Source of the DNA: Torymus aiolomorphi
Lineage: Eukaryota > Arthropoda > Insecta > Hymenoptera > Torymidae
Length of the DNA: 64,000 nucleotides
NCBI GenBank assembly: GCA_036365515.1
Contig: CM070877.1
Location: forward strand, 58,017,975-58,081,974
Reading direction: 5' to 3'
In this document: in pieces, positions 1 to 10,225 of the stretch
How the letters are laid out: each line of letters opens with the position of its first letter
Position numbering within the stretch: the first letter of the stretch is position 1
Position numbers and translations under genes: made by a program
The notes under the pieces: model-generated
Database searches by the model: none
Told to the model about the DNA's origin: nothing
Seen by the model: only the letters and a program-made list of their open reading frames with translations

Positions 1-1
1 G

Positions 2-1684
2 CAAAACGACGCCCGGGGCCCGGGGATACTCCTGAACCTATATAATACATGCCTGGCGGAGAGCGTGTTCAGCAAAGATTGGAAGACGGCGCGGCTGATC
101 CTCATTGATAAAGGAAAGGGTGGGGACCCGGACTCGCCGTCATCCTACAGACCGCTGAGTTTGCTGAATACACTTGGCAAGCTCTTCGAAATGCTCCTGA
201 GACCGCGAAACCAACAGGCGGTTCAGGACGCTGGCGGCCTGAACGACAGACAGTATGGGTTCAGACAAGGACGGTCGACGATAGGGGCGATCCAAAAAGT
301 GATCGACTCCTTTGACAGAGCACAGACTAGACCCCACAAGAACAGGCCAATAGTGCTCATGGCAACACTCGACGTACGAAACGCTTTCAACTCGGTGAGG
401 TGGACGGACATCGTGCGGGCATTCTACGACGCTTTCCCGCTGCCCCCATACCTTCTCCGAATCCTCAAGGACTATCTACGAGATCGTTACATTACGTACG
501 GGACGCATACTGTGGTTAAGAAAAGAAAAATGACGGCGGGAGTAGCGCAGGGCTCGATCCTTGGCCCCGATATTTGGAACGTAGGTTACGATGAGGTGTT
601 GGATCTTCCGATGCCGCCGGGGGTCTATCTGGTCGGCTACGCACACGATCTGGTCATCGTCATCACGACCAAGGATACACGACTGGCTCAGATGAGGCTG
701 ACCCAAGCCACGAGATGGGTGGACGAATGGATGCAAAATCGGGGACTACAACTGGCCATGCAAAAGACGGAGTTACTATACCTAACTAGGAAACGGATAG
801 ACACGACGATACCCATGACGGTGGGGACGTCCGTTGTGCATCCTGGACGGTCCGCCAAATATCTGGGGGTGACCCTGGATATGAGGATGACCTTCTGGCC
901 GCACATACGTGGCGTCGCTGAGAGAGCGGCGTTAAAGACCGCCGCCCTCGCCTGCCGCATGGCAAATACGAAGGGACCGAGACCGAGCGTACGACGACAG
1001 CTTATGACAGTGACCAACTCGATGCTCCTTTATGGGGCCGAGATATGGGCGGACGCGACGCGAATAGAGAAGTACCGCAAAAAGATCGCGGCGGTACAAA
1101 GACTGGGAGCGCTGCGAATCGCGTGCGCGTACCGCACTGTCTCAGAGGTGGCGGTACTAGTGATCGCAGGGGTTGTCCCAGTAGACCTTCCCGCTCTCGA
1201 GCGGAAGAGGATCTACGAGTACAGCGAAGAAAGAGGAAGAGCGAGGGCCTCCATAGACGCACGGACGACGACGCCGACATCCTGGCAAACGCGATGGACA
1301 GACAGCGACAAAGCCAAGTGGACGAGACGCCTCATAACGGACGTGCGACTCTGGCATAAGAGAGGAGCTGGGGAGGTGAATTTTTACCTGACCCAGTTCC
1401 TATCCGGACACGAATACTTCCGCCAGTATCTGCATCGGATGGGGAAGGTAACGACCCCGTCCTGCAGGTACTGCGGACATAATAGAGACGACGCGGAGCA
1501 CACATTTTTCGTGTGCCCCCGCTGGATAGTCGCGAAACACAGACTACAGACGAAGACAGGTGACATCACACCGGATAACGTCGTGACACTGATGCTGTCA
1601 AGCAAACAAAACTGGGACGACATAGCACGCTACGTGACTCACGTACTACAAGGCAAAAAGACTGACGGTTTCCTTGAAAACTGA
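2..1684 (+). pseudogene. Reverse transcriptase (ORF2 C-terminal part), catalytic motif altered
   Basis: The frame is open to the left edge, so the true start lies outside the window; the GTG at 65 is not a start. From N to C it shows the RT fingers (KTARLILIDKGKGG, YRPLSLLNTLGK), the GFRQGRST block, the LDVRNAFNS block carrying the first catalytic Asp, the AGVAQGSILGP block, the palm motif, the thumb, and a C-terminal CCHC motif (CRYCGHNRDDAEHTFFVC). The frame is otherwise uninterrupted to the TGA at 1682-1684. The palm motif at 638-649 reads YAHD instead of the YADD kept in copy 2. The first of the paired catalytic aspartates is therefore His (codon CAC), which should abolish polymerase activity. 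In an autonomous element this protein would perform target-primed reverse transcription. Confidence 0.85.
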
Positions 1685-1941
1685 TACAGAAGATGAAAAA
1701 TAGACAGACCAGACAAGATATATAAGATTGCCGTAGGGCATAGAAACGCCGACCGGTCCGAAGTAATGTGTATAACAGTTCCGGGCCGGATTCCGGTGAA
1801 CGCCGCGGGAAAGGTTTTGGGTATTTAGGGGGTAGAAATCCCTCACACCGCGGAGCCCGACGCTTCGTGATGGCCTTAGTGGGCCCCCCTCCATGCGGTA
1901 AGCAAGGACGGGGGCCTCGGAAGATTCACCTAGTACCTCGG
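1685..1941 (+). other. 3' UTR of R1-clade copy 1
   Basis: This is the untranslated tail after the RT stop. It contains a GC-rich palindromic block (GGGGGTAGAAATCCC near 1828) and a CCTAGTACCTCGG end directly before the A-run. The same blocks recur at 7255-7391 after copy 2, as expected for the RNA structure that the family's RT recognises to start reverse transcription. Recognition by the RT is inferred from LINE biology, while the conservation is seen directly. Confidence 0.7.
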
Positions 1942-1970
1942 AAAAAAAAAAAAAATAATAATAACAACAA

Positions 1971-2012
<42 letters not shown>

Positions 2013-2036
2013 CTACAATAATAATAATAATAAAAA
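1942..2036. repeat. A-run followed by AAT/AAC/AGC trinucleotide repeats
   Basis: A run of about 14 A is followed by (TAA), (CAA), (CAG)n, (CAA) and (TAA) blocks. It separates the 3' end of LINE copy 1 from the 5' end of copy 2. The CAG core is flanked symmetrically by CAA and TAA triplets, the pattern left by stepwise mutation within a trinucleotide array. Confidence 0.9.
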
Positions 2037-2753
2037 TCCCGGGGTCTATCTAGTCATAGATGAGCATTTTTCCATGCTACCGGGTGCGTCCCCAGGTTGC
2101 GGATCGGGGAAGGGCCAGCTGGGACTGGTCCGCTGCGAATATATTGAATAAGCAGTCGCGGAAAGAGGAACGTGAGAATGGATGAATGAATGGGCACAGT
2201 ATGAGTGGGCTGCGGCCGACGGTCTGTGGATATTCCGTTGAGACTAACCAAGGGGAGAGTAGTAAACTCCTCGACCGGGGTGATGCGTGAAGTTAGTACC
2301 TAACCTCTGCATGGAGTAATATTAGGGTGCGTAAGTCCCTGAAATACGGGCGATAACCTAGTGAAAGTGCATGTTCAATGTGGGAAGAGCAACACGTATC
2401 CACCGACTGGAGCCAATGGAAGGGTTGAACCAGGTCAGGCGGGCGCACGTGTGAAGGATTACATGGTCAATATTTCCTTATACCCGAAGCTGCGTAGGGC
2501 AAATCGCACACCGTCTAGCCTGAGGTTTGGGTCAGGTGTTGGGACGGACCCAACATCGCCCACTCGGTAGGGGTGACGTTAAACCTTTTGCCTCATTATG
2601 GCGCGGGCCTATCCAGTAACTTTTTTCTGTAGAGTCACTAGGTGCCGATAGGAGTGACCGTCCGAAAAAACCGCCTCTCGGCTTCGGAACCCATAAATAG
2701 GGTTTCTTACAGGCGGGGATAGTAGCCACACCAAGATGTGGCTCCCATAATGG
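2037..2753 (+). promoter_or_regulatory. 5' UTR / internal promoter region of LINE copy 2
   Basis: About 700 bp of GC-richer non-coding sequence lies between the trinucleotide tract and ORF1, with no long ORF on the sense strand. LINEs of this type transcribe from an internal promoter at the very 5' end, so this is the likely site; no specific promoter motif could be confirmed. The first bases (GGGGTCTATCTAGTC) mark the probable 5' end of the element. Confidence 0.5.
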
Positions 2754-4139
2754 GTGAACCGTCTTAAAACACAGATTGTATGCATGATGACTCACCTCAA
2801 AATCAAAGATATAGATATAGAAATCCAAGGAAGGGAAGGCGGAGCGAACACGCCGACGGACCGTACAGCCCGAACGATCCTGGATGTGGCGAGTGATAGC
2901 AGATCCGATGGAACTAGCAAATTCGCCCAGGAGATGACGCGGCTGGTAAGTGAGAGTAGAGATCAGCGGGACCAATCGGAGAGAATGAGAGAAATCCTGG
3001 ACGTCATGAAGCGCCTACTGAGATGCATGCGGGACATGACTTCCAAGCAGAAGAACATCGCAATGCCGGTAAAAGATGGGATAATAGTTCTGACCGCGGC
3101 GGCCGAGGCTCTAGAGGAAGTCCGCTCAGCCGGGGTACAACTAGCACGTAGAACGGCAGCAGATGAGAGAAATGGGGAATCACTGGTAATTAGAGAGCGA
3201 GCAGCGGGGAAGGCGACTCCAAGCAAGAAGCATCGATTAAGGGACATCCCGGTGCAGGATTCCCCATCCAAGAGAGGGAGGACGGACCAGAACGGATTCA
3301 TCACAGTCACCAGGAAAAAGAAGCCGACGCGGCCAGATAGTGGGAAGATCATGGATCCTGAACAGCAGCAGCAGGACAGGAAGGAGAATAAGGTAAATCC
3401 ACGGCCTCGACGATGCGCAATACACATAACGTCAACCGGGAAGAAGAGCTATGCAGAGATACTTAAGGACCTCACTTCTAAGGTTAAACCTGAGGAAGCG
3501 AAGGCGGTCGTGAGAAACACCTGACTGACTAAAAACGGTGGGGTTCTCTTAGAACTGGAGAAGCGATCGGAAGACAAGGAGGCCTTCCAGAGAGTTATCC
3601 AGGAAAATCTGGGAAATGTATACCAGGTTAAAGGCCTTACTCCAAGGCTTACACTGGAAATAGGCGGAATGATGTGCGTGACCACCGAAGAACAGGTAAA
3701 CGCCGCGATTAGGGAGGAGGTAAGCGACATGTGTAACCTTAGCACCCACGTATTTGACGTAGGGGGAGGAGAGCGGAGGATGGCCATAGTCGAAATGGAC
3801 GAGACTGCGGCCATGACTTTCTTAAGAATAGGGAGGATTAAAATAGGGTATTTCAGCTACCGAGTTAGAAAGCGAATAGTGGTTCCTCGATGTTTCAGAT
3901 GCCAAGGCTTTGGGTATCTGAAAAAGGACTGTAAGGACGAGGATCGTAGTGCATTATGCAGGAAATGTGGAAAACCAGATCACGTGGCCAGGGACTGTCG
4001 CGCGAGATTGGATGGTCACGCCTGCTGCTTGTGTAAAAAACGCGGGGTTGCGGCCACTGAGCTAGCGCATTTCCCGGGCACGGGGACATGCGTCGCTTTC
4101 AGGGACGAGCTAGAAAAGTTAAAGCGGCCTAAAAAATGA
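2754..4139 (+). pseudogene. LINE ORF1 (gag-like, three zinc knuckles) with one in-frame stop
   Basis: One frame runs from 2754 to the TGA at 4137-4139, about 461 codons, broken by a single TGA at 3522-3524. Both sides of that stop stay in the same frame and the sequence reads coherently through it. The stop is a single change from CGA and could be CpG decay. The N-terminal half is charged and Lys/Arg-rich with Gln runs. The C-terminal part has CFRCQGFGYLKKDC (CX2CX4YX4C, with Tyr in the usual His place), CRKCGKPDHVARDC (canonical CCHC) and a third Cys/His cluster starting CCLC. Such proteins bind element RNA and form the cytoplasmic RNP. The start codon is uncertain; the ATGs near 2782 are alternatives. 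Confidence 0.8.
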
Positions 4140-4959
4140 CGACGGTTCTACAAATAAACCCGAACGGCGCCGTACTTGCTGACGACCTGCTAACTAATCG
4201 AGTGAGCCAGGGGCTCGCGGATGTGTCATTAGTTAGCGAACAGTATAGGCATCGGGCCCGCAATACGACTACGTGCTTCGCGGACGAGACCGACACAGCG
4301 GCGGTCTGGATAGCAGGTAGACATAGGTCAAAGATTACCGGACGAGACAAGGGGGAGGGTCTAGTATGGGCGCGCGTCGGGATGATACCTACGTGAGCGT
4401 GTATATATCCCCCAACTTACGAAGAAATGAATTTCTTAGGCAGGTTGAACGCATGGAAGACGTATTGTGGAATATCTCTGGCCTCCTACTGGTTGCAGGA
4501 GATTTTAACGCAAGGGCGATAGAATGGGGTATACCAGAGACGAACAGTAGGGGCAGGGATTTACTCGAGATGGCCGGTAGATTAGGATTGGAGGTTGCGA
4601 ACGAGGGCACGGTCAGTACTTATCGACGTCCCGGTGTCGGCGAATCCATACCAGACGTCACTTTTGCATCTGAGCAACTAGTACCGAGGATTAGTAACTG
4701 GCAGGTCTTAGAGGAAGAGTCAGGCAGTGATCACCAGTACATCACGTTTATGGTTTTAGATAGGGTAGGTGTACCCCAAGCGAGCAGACCATTACCGCGG
4801 TGGAATGCCCATCGATTAAACGTGGACGGGCTAGTAGAAGTGCTAAGTGTACCACAAAGGTCCGACGAAAATGATTTATCAGGCCGGGAGCGTGCGGATG
4901 CCCAGGTGACCAGGGCAACGTCAGCTATAGTAAGAGCATGCGATGCCTCTATGCCGTGA
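4136..4959 (+). pseudogene. LINE ORF2 N-terminal APE-type endonuclease, frameshifted
   Basis: The frame opens at ATG 4136, overlapping the ORF1 stop (ATGA). The first 80 or so codons include LQINPN and the VSEQYR block, the usual Asn and Glu of AP-endonuclease-like LINE nucleases. The reading frame then shifts near 4380, and the next frame carries VAGDFNAR, WG, NSRGRD, PDVTF and SGSDHQ, the remaining metal-binding and His active-site blocks. This domain nicks target DNA to prime reverse transcription. The frame ends at TGA 4957-4959, just before the RT part. All the expected catalytic blocks are visible, so only the frame breaks disable it. Confidence 0.8.
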
Positions 4960-7122
4960 AGCAGAAATGGAAACCGCCGCCAACCAGCGTACTGGTGGAC
5001 AGAGGAGATCGCGGGGTTACGTAGGGTATGCTTGAGGCTTCGTAAACGGACACAGCGCGCACGGGAACGACGCGGGGCCACTGTTTTTAACGCTGAATTT
5101 AAACAGGCACAAAAAAGGCTAAGGCTCGCAATTAAATGCAGAAAGCGACGATGCTGGAAAGAGGTGTGCGACGAAGTTAACTCCGACCCGTGGGGACTAG
5201 GCTACAAAATCGTAACTCGTAAAATAGGGACAATGACGCCACCAGAGATAAAGGAAGTGCGGTTGATAAGTGAGATAGTTGACGGGCTCTTCCCTGAGCA
5301 TCCGCCGAGGGAAGAGACTCTGTCTGAGGAAGTGCGACCGGAGGATATACCCTCGTTTACCAAGCCTGAGCTACGGGTAGCGATTAGATCTCTTAAGAGC
5401 GGCAAGGCGCCAGGCCCCGATGGGATTCCAGTTGAGGTTTTAAAAGCCATCGCCTCGCGATGCCCGGAAACCTTACTGGATACTTACAACTTATGTCTCA
5501 GGGAAGGTGTTTTCAGCAGTCGTTGGAAAAGGGCGAAATTTGTCCTTATCAGCAAAGGGAAGGGAGACATGACATCCCCGTCCGCGTATCGGCCGCTTAG
5601 CCTATTAGACACGATCGGCAAGGGTATGGAGGCGCTATTAAGGAGCAGAATCCAGATCGCGATACAACAGTCAGGGGGTTTATCGGAAAACCAGCATGGA
5701 TTTAGAAAGGGTTTTTCGACGATAGGCGAGATACGATCGGTTACCGCGGCGGTGGGGCGATCAAGGGAACGATGTCACGGAGCGCGACCACTGGTGTTGG
5801 TAGCAACGCTGGACGTTAAAAACGCTTTCAATTCGGCACGCTGGGCAGACCTACTCACAGCGCTGAGGGGCTTCGGGGTCCCATCCTACATACTACGCGT
5901 AGCAGAGGACTACTTCCGGGATCGCGAACTCATTATCGAGACGAGCGAAGGGACGGTGGTTAGGGAAATTACGGCAGGCGTTGCACAGGGATCACTGTTG
6001 GGCCCCGATTATTGGATCGCGTCGTACGACAGATTGCTGCGCCTGCACATGCCCAACGGGGCATTTCTCGTAGGATATGCGGACGACGTCGCGGTGGTGG
6101 TAGGAGCACGGAACGCGGACTTCGCACAACTTATCTTGCGCCAGGTAATGAAACGAGTAACTAGGTGGATGACGGAGCACGGGCTCAATCTGGCGCTGTC
6201 GAAAACCGAGGTAGTACTATTGACACGTAAAGAAATCTCTACGATACTAGAGATGTACGTAGGATCCGAGTTAGTAACTACGAGGCCGACTGCGAAGTAT
6301 CTAGGGATCACCCTGGACTCAAAGCTTTGCTTTTGGCCCCACATCAGGCAAGTAACGGCAAAGGCAAAAGCAGGTATAGCAGCGCTAAGTAGGTTAATGC
6401 GCAACGTTGGAGGCCCGCGGACATCCAAGAGAAGACTTCTCATGGCGACGACCAACTCTATACTCCTCTATGGAGTGGAGATTTGGGCTGATGCCATGGA
6501 AGTTATCAAGTACAGGAAGAGAATGGTGGCGGTGCAGCGGCGAGGTGCGCTGAGAGTTGCATGCGCGTATCGGACGGTGTCGCTAGAGGCTGTGGTGGTG
6601 GTAACTGGTATGATTTCGATCGATCTGCTCGCACGGGAACGGAAGCAGATCTACGATAGGAGCGCAGAAGTAGGACGGGCAGACACGGACGGCGAAGCCT
6701 GCCGCCAGACGCTACAAACTTGTCATGAGAGGTGGAGGGCGGGGACGAAGGATAGATGGACCTACCTATTGATTCAAGACATCACGAGGTGGCTGGGAAG
6801 GAAGTACGGAGAGGTTAACTTTTACCTTACGCAGTTCCTGACAGGGCACGGATACTTCCGATATTACCTATTTAAATTTGGTAAAATAAATACGCCGAAA
6901 TGTAAATACTGCGGGCACGAGAGGGATGACGCGGAACATACCTTTTTCGCATGTAATAGGTGGGCCGCGGAAAGGCAGCGATTGCAGGTGATGGTAGGGC
7001 GACTTTTGCCCAACGTGGTGATCGAATGCATGCTTTCAGGGAAAGACCGATGGGACGCGATAAATACCTTCATCGAGGGGGTACTGCACACGATAAAACG
7101 AGACGGATGCTTAATAGATTAG
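4960..7122 (+). CDS. LINE ORF2 reverse transcriptase with C-terminal CCHC motif
   Basis: This is a long intact frame; the first ATG in it is at 5032, but it is open from 4960 and was originally continuous with the endonuclease. It carries the linker helix region, SGKAPGPDGIP, KGKGDMTSPSAYRPLSLL, NQHGFRKGFST, LDVKNAFNSARW, GVAQGSLLGPD and YADD (6076-6087), with both palm aspartates intact. A thumb follows, and then CKYCGHERDDAEHTFFAC near the C terminus, a CCHC motif typical of R1-clade ORF2. The ORF ends at TAG 7120-7122. It is the best-preserved protein in the window, but it lacks an in-frame endonuclease. The first 20 or so codons after 4959 probably read in a shifted frame. Confidence 0.85.
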   Translation, partial: SRNGNRRQPAYWWTEEIAGLRRVCLRLRKRTQRARERRGATVFNAEFKQAQKRLRLAIKCRKRRCWKEVCDEVNSDPWGLGYKIVTRKIGTMTPPEIKEVRLISEIVDGLFPEHPPREETLSEEVRPEDIPSFTKPELRVAIRSLKSGKAPGPDGIPVEVLKAIASRCPETLLDTYNLCLREGVFSSRWKRAKFVLISKGKGDMTSPSAYRPLSLLDTIGKGMEALLRSRIQIAIQQSGGLSENQHGFRKGFSTIGEIRSVTAAVGRSRERCHGARPLVLVATLDVKNAFNSARWADLLTALRGFGVPSYILRVAEDYFRDRELIIETSEGTVVREITAGVAQGSLLGPDYWIASYDRLLRLHMPNGAFLVGYADDVAVVVGARNADFAQLILRQVMKRVTRWMTEHGLNLALSKTEVVLLTRKEISTILEMYVGSELVTTRPTAKYLGITLDSKLCFWPHIRQVTAKAKAGIAALSRLMRNVGGPRTSKRRLLMATTNSILLYGVEIWADAMEVIKYRKRMVAVQRRGALRVACAYRTVSLEAVVVVTGMISIDLLARERKQIYDRSAEVGRADTDGEACRQTLQTCHERWRAGTKDRWTYLLIQDITRWLGRKYGEVNFYLTQFLTGHGYFRYYLFKFGKINTPKCKYCGHERDDAEHTFFACNRWAAERQRLQVMVGRLLPNVVIECMLSGKDRWDAINTFIEGVLHTIKRDGCLID

Positions 7123-7391
7123 ATAGGGCATCGTAGAAAGAAAGAACGTAGGAAAGACGGATGACGCCCCCGAGGATGGTAGCCCCCGAGGGTGGAGCTG
7201 CGGCCCGACCTAAGCAATGCGAAAGCGATTCCGGGTCGAGGCTGCCGTAGGGATAGGTTTTGGGTGTTTAGGGGGTAGAAATCCCTAACACCACAGAGCC
7301 CGCTACTCCGTGATGGTCTTAGTGGGCCTCCCTTCTTGCTCCACCTCCAAAGCAAGGACGGGCGCCCCGGAAGATTCACCTAGTACCTCGG
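7123..7391 (+). other. 3' UTR of R1-clade copy 2
   Basis: The tail after the RT stop shares the GGGGGTAGAAATCCC and CCTAGTACCTCGG blocks with 1685-1941, while its first about 110 bases differ. It ends in an A-run. The shared blocks are the best candidates for the RT recognition structure. Confidence 0.7.
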
Positions 7392-7423
7392 AAAAAAAAA
7401 ATAATAATAATAATAATAATAAT
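7392..7423. repeat. A-run plus (AAT)n shared by two LINE tails
   Basis: Ten A are followed by about seven AAT units. Read on the + strand this is the tail of the R1-clade element; read on the - strand it is the (ATT)n tail of the next LINE, whose AATAAA lies at 7427-7432 (complement). Two retrotransposons therefore meet 3' to 3' across one microsatellite. Confidence 0.85.
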
Positions 7424-8260
7424 GTCTTTATTTGGCCCAAAAGGTTAAAAAATACATTCAGGTGATACATAATAAGTATAACGAATATAAAGTATAACGC
7501 ATAAAGAAGATAACATTCAATATAGCACAGGTTTTTATATCAATTATATCACTGTTAATAATTAACAGGTCGCTCAGTCATGCCTAGTTTCTTACAATAC
7601 TTACATTCTAATATATCACAGAATATGCTATCGAGTCACAGTTTGCTAGTTTGTATCATGTGAAACTAGACAACATCAGTCGTTTTAGCTTAATCTTACT
7701 GAATCTAGCGACAGCAAATATTTTTAAAGAGAGCTCTTAAATCTGCTTAAGGGGGGCATGTATTTAATATCTGCCGGAAGGAAATTCCATAGGTAGACAC
7801 CTTGGAAGCGGAGTGACCTGCATCTGAACTCGGTGTACACCCGTGGAATTTTAAGGCCTCCAGCACTACTCCTGGTCGGACTATTGTATTGTCGCTTTTC
7901 GAATAGCTCTAGTAAATAGGACGGGGCACGGAGATTAAAAACTTTATATAATATCACGTACGTAGTGTAAGTACGTCACGTGTCCGTTTGCATCAAATTC
8001 AATTGTGTGCGGTAAGGAGTGATATGCACCCTCCGTCTTAGTCCATAAATATACCTAATACTGAAGTTTTGCAATTTTTGTAGCGTAGCCTTTTGTTCGT
8101 TCGTTGCATCAAGTAGCACGATGGAACAGTAATCTAGGTGAGGAAGGACCAAGCCTCGATCAGGCGCTGTCGGAGTACCTGGGTAGTGTAAGGTCGCATG
8201 AATCACAAGGAATACATAGTGCTATTGACTTTCTTAGTCACTAAGTCAATATACAGCTTC

Positions 8261-8307
<47 letters not shown>

Positions 8308-9316
8308 ACCAGCACCACCCCGAGACTCAAGACGGTTTCTGAAAAAGGTATTGTGGTGCCCGGCCCAAGCTGAACGCCAGAGAATCCCTTGTTTTGGATA
8401 TTACTAGCAGTGTGCGCCGGACCAAAAAAGATAGCCTGCGTTTTGCCTGGGTTCAGACGAAGGCCGGATCTCACCTCCCACTTAGAAATGTCTTTCACTG
8501 CAATGGCGAGTCTGGCGATTCCCTCCTCAAACTGACTACTCGGTACTTGGAGGTAGATTTGTAGATCATCAGCATAGAGTACGTGCCCTATACCATGATC
8601 GACGAAAAGTGACTGTACGTCGTTGATGTAAAGACAGAACAGCAGAGGGCCCAACACAGAGCCCTGCGGAAGATCCAAGTTAGTACCAATCCATTGAGAG
8701 GATTCTGATTTCGACAACACTCTTTGTTGCCGACCTGATAAATACGAGTGTATCTAACAAAGCGTAGAGCGGGCAAGCCCCATACTGCTCAGCTTGCGTA
8801 ACAGTATCATATGTGAGATTGTATCGAAAGCCTTGTTGAAGTCAAACAGCAAGGCAATCGTTGTGAGTCGTCTGTCGAATCCCCGTCTAATGTCATCAGT
8901 CAGCTTGAGTAGAGCAGTGGCAGTACTGTGATGCTTCCGAAAACCAGTTTGAAGAAGATCGAGGATTCACTTATGGATAACGAACTCCAGGACCTGATCG
9001 TGAACGAGTTTCTCAAGGATCTTAGAAAGAAAGCTCAGAAGCGCTATGGGACGAAAGTCTGATGGTGAAGATGGCGCTGATTTCTTTTTTAAAGGGATTA
9101 GCCGAGCTTTCTTCCAACCCTCGGGAAAAGCATTGTTCGTCAGAGATATACTAAAAATTTTGACGAAAAAATAACCAATTGTGGGAAGAGATTTAGCTAT
9201 TATACTCTGCGGAATATCATCCTCCCCTCTGGCCTGCGTCACAAAGTGTGAAACCGCTAAAACCACATCATTAAAGGGGTCAGACAACTTTACAATTTTC
9301 ATCATAAAATGACCTG
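7424..9316 (-). mobile_element. I/Jockey-like LINE, 5'-truncated
   Basis: RT-coding sequence runs right to left and ends in a short 3' UTR with AATAAA and an (ATT)n tail. The 5' end breaks near 9316 inside the early RT domain, a typical 5' truncation. No ORF1 or endonuclease is present. The C-terminal block (LPADIKYMPPLSRFKSSL) is the usual end of arthropod Jockey/I-type ORF2 proteins. The exact clade is not resolved by eye. Confidence 0.8.
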
Positions 9317-9320
9317 ACAA
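7724..9320 (-). pseudogene. I/Jockey-like reverse transcriptase, broken
   Basis: Pieces in order on the - strand: 9320-8967 (FPEGWKKARLIPLKKK, SDFRPIALLSFLSKILEKL), about 8966-8720 (GFRKHHST, LLFDFNKAFDT), 8720-8305 (LPQGSVLGPLLFCLYIND, LYADDLQIY, with the YADD palm motif intact), 8206-7976 (LVLPHLDYCSIVLLDAT) and 7957-7724 (C terminus). Stops and frameshifts separate the pieces. Between the third and fourth pieces the expected stretch of thumb sequence is missing, and a (GA)n microsatellite sits there instead. It is non-functional. Confidence 0.8.
8264..8304. repeat. (GA)n microsatellite inside the RT pseudogene
   Basis: About 20 GA units replace part of the RT thumb-coding region, read as Ser-Leu repeats on the coding strand. 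The conserved RT sequence on the two sides does not join without missing residues, so deletion and expansion went together. Confidence 0.9.
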
Positions 9321-9437
9321 AAATTAATTTTCATAATTAGAAATATTTAGAAACAATATCCTAAAAATATATTTAATTTGTGATAAAATGAGACCAAAAA
9401 AAAAAGTTTGATCGATTTTAACCAAATATATGGCCAT

Positions 9438-9814
9438 TTCAAAATTTTTGCTCTGCCGTCGACACCAGATTCAGGAACTGCATATATTTTAATGGGAGGA
9501 ACTGCATATATTTTAGTGGGAAAGATTCTAAAATTTTGGTATTTTATCTGACTATTGACTGAAGAGTTGTACGTATCCAATTTATTTGACTAAATAATTT
9601 TTTACGGTCAAAAATTGCTAAAAAATCTTAAATTTAAGTGAAATTCAGATTTTTTAGCAATCTTTGACCGTAAAAAATTATTTAATCAAATAAAATGGAT
9701 ATATACAACTCTTCAGTCAATAGACATATAAAATACCAAAATTTTAGGACCTCTCCAATTAAAATAAATGCTGTTCCTGAATCTGGATTCCACGGCAGAG
9801 CTCAAAATTTTACA
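9438..9814. repeat. Inverted repeat (foldback) of about 375 bp
   Basis: The arms 9438-9628 and 9640-9814 are complementary around CTTAAATTTAAG. Matching blocks include CTGACTATTGACTGAAGAGT against its complement at 9704-9723, and TGCTCTGCCGT against ACGGCAGAGC. The left arm has a 23-bp tandem duplication (AACTGCATATATTTTA) that is single in the right arm. It could be a MITE-like hairpin or a local inverted duplication. No ORF is supported. Confidence 0.85.
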
Positions 9815-10225
9815 TTATGTATAAAACAGCTTTAAAGATAAAATTACTAAAATACTTCTTTATTTCTGAACTCCATATCTGCCCTGAAATACAAATAAGT
9901 ATTGTTTTTAGCTCAAAATATTTTACATTTAGAACAAATATTCTGGTACTTCAGTATACGATCTATCAGACTTGTAAGCTATGAGCACGCGTAACAGTCA
10001 TATCCACATCAGTCAGTCAAGTTTGTTAAGTGGTTAAACATGTAGATCCCTTGGTGCTTTTAAATCCATATGTTTTTAATAATCTTTATCACATATATTA
10101 AATTCTTATACATATACTGAGGTAAATAAAGAATGTCTCTTCATGCATGTTATGAAGCCAGTATCGCCATAGCCAAATGCTTGAGAAAAATGGCTATAGC
10201 ATATATATATATATATTTTAAATAG
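9815..10225. other. AT-rich spacer, nothing recognised
   Basis: This is AT-rich sequence between two inverted repeats. No ORF, element end or RNA motif could be supported; there is a short (TA)n at 10198-10216. Confidence 0.6.

Larger units (their letters stand above)
1..1941 (+). mobile_element. R1-clade non-LTR retrotransposon, 3' part (copy 1)
   Basis: This is the 3' portion of a LINE cut by the left window edge. It holds most of the reverse transcriptase ORF and a 3' UTR of about 260 bp that ends in an A-run at 1942. The 3' UTR shares long blocks with that of the second copy downstream (GGGGGTAGAAATCCC, then GTGATGG..CTTAGTGGGC, then GAAGATTCACCTAGTACCTC), so the two copies belong to one family or to sister subfamilies. 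R1-clade placement rests on the RT style, the C-terminal CCHC motif and, in copy 2, the APE-type endonuclease and three-knuckle ORF1. No 28S rDNA target sequence is visible on the 3' side, so it is probably not a canonical rDNA R1. Confidence 0.85.
2037..7391 (+). mobile_element. R1-clade non-LTR retrotransposon, near full length (copy 2)
   Basis: Order: 5' UTR (about 2037-2753), ORF1 (2754-4139), ORF2 with endonuclease and RT (4136-7122), 3' UTR (7123-7391), then an A-run and (AAT)n. The 5' boundary is set where the trinucleotide repeat of the previous copy stops. Breaks are one in-frame TGA in ORF1, a frameshift in the endonuclease, and a stop with shifted reading between endonuclease and RT. 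It is structurally complete but not autonomous as it stands. Tandem placement behind copy 1 suggests both chose the same kind of target. Confidence 0.85.

Noticed and set aside
1..7391. Canonical rDNA-inserted R1 element.
   Set aside because: No 28S rRNA sequence flanks either copy; the flanks are trinucleotide repeats.
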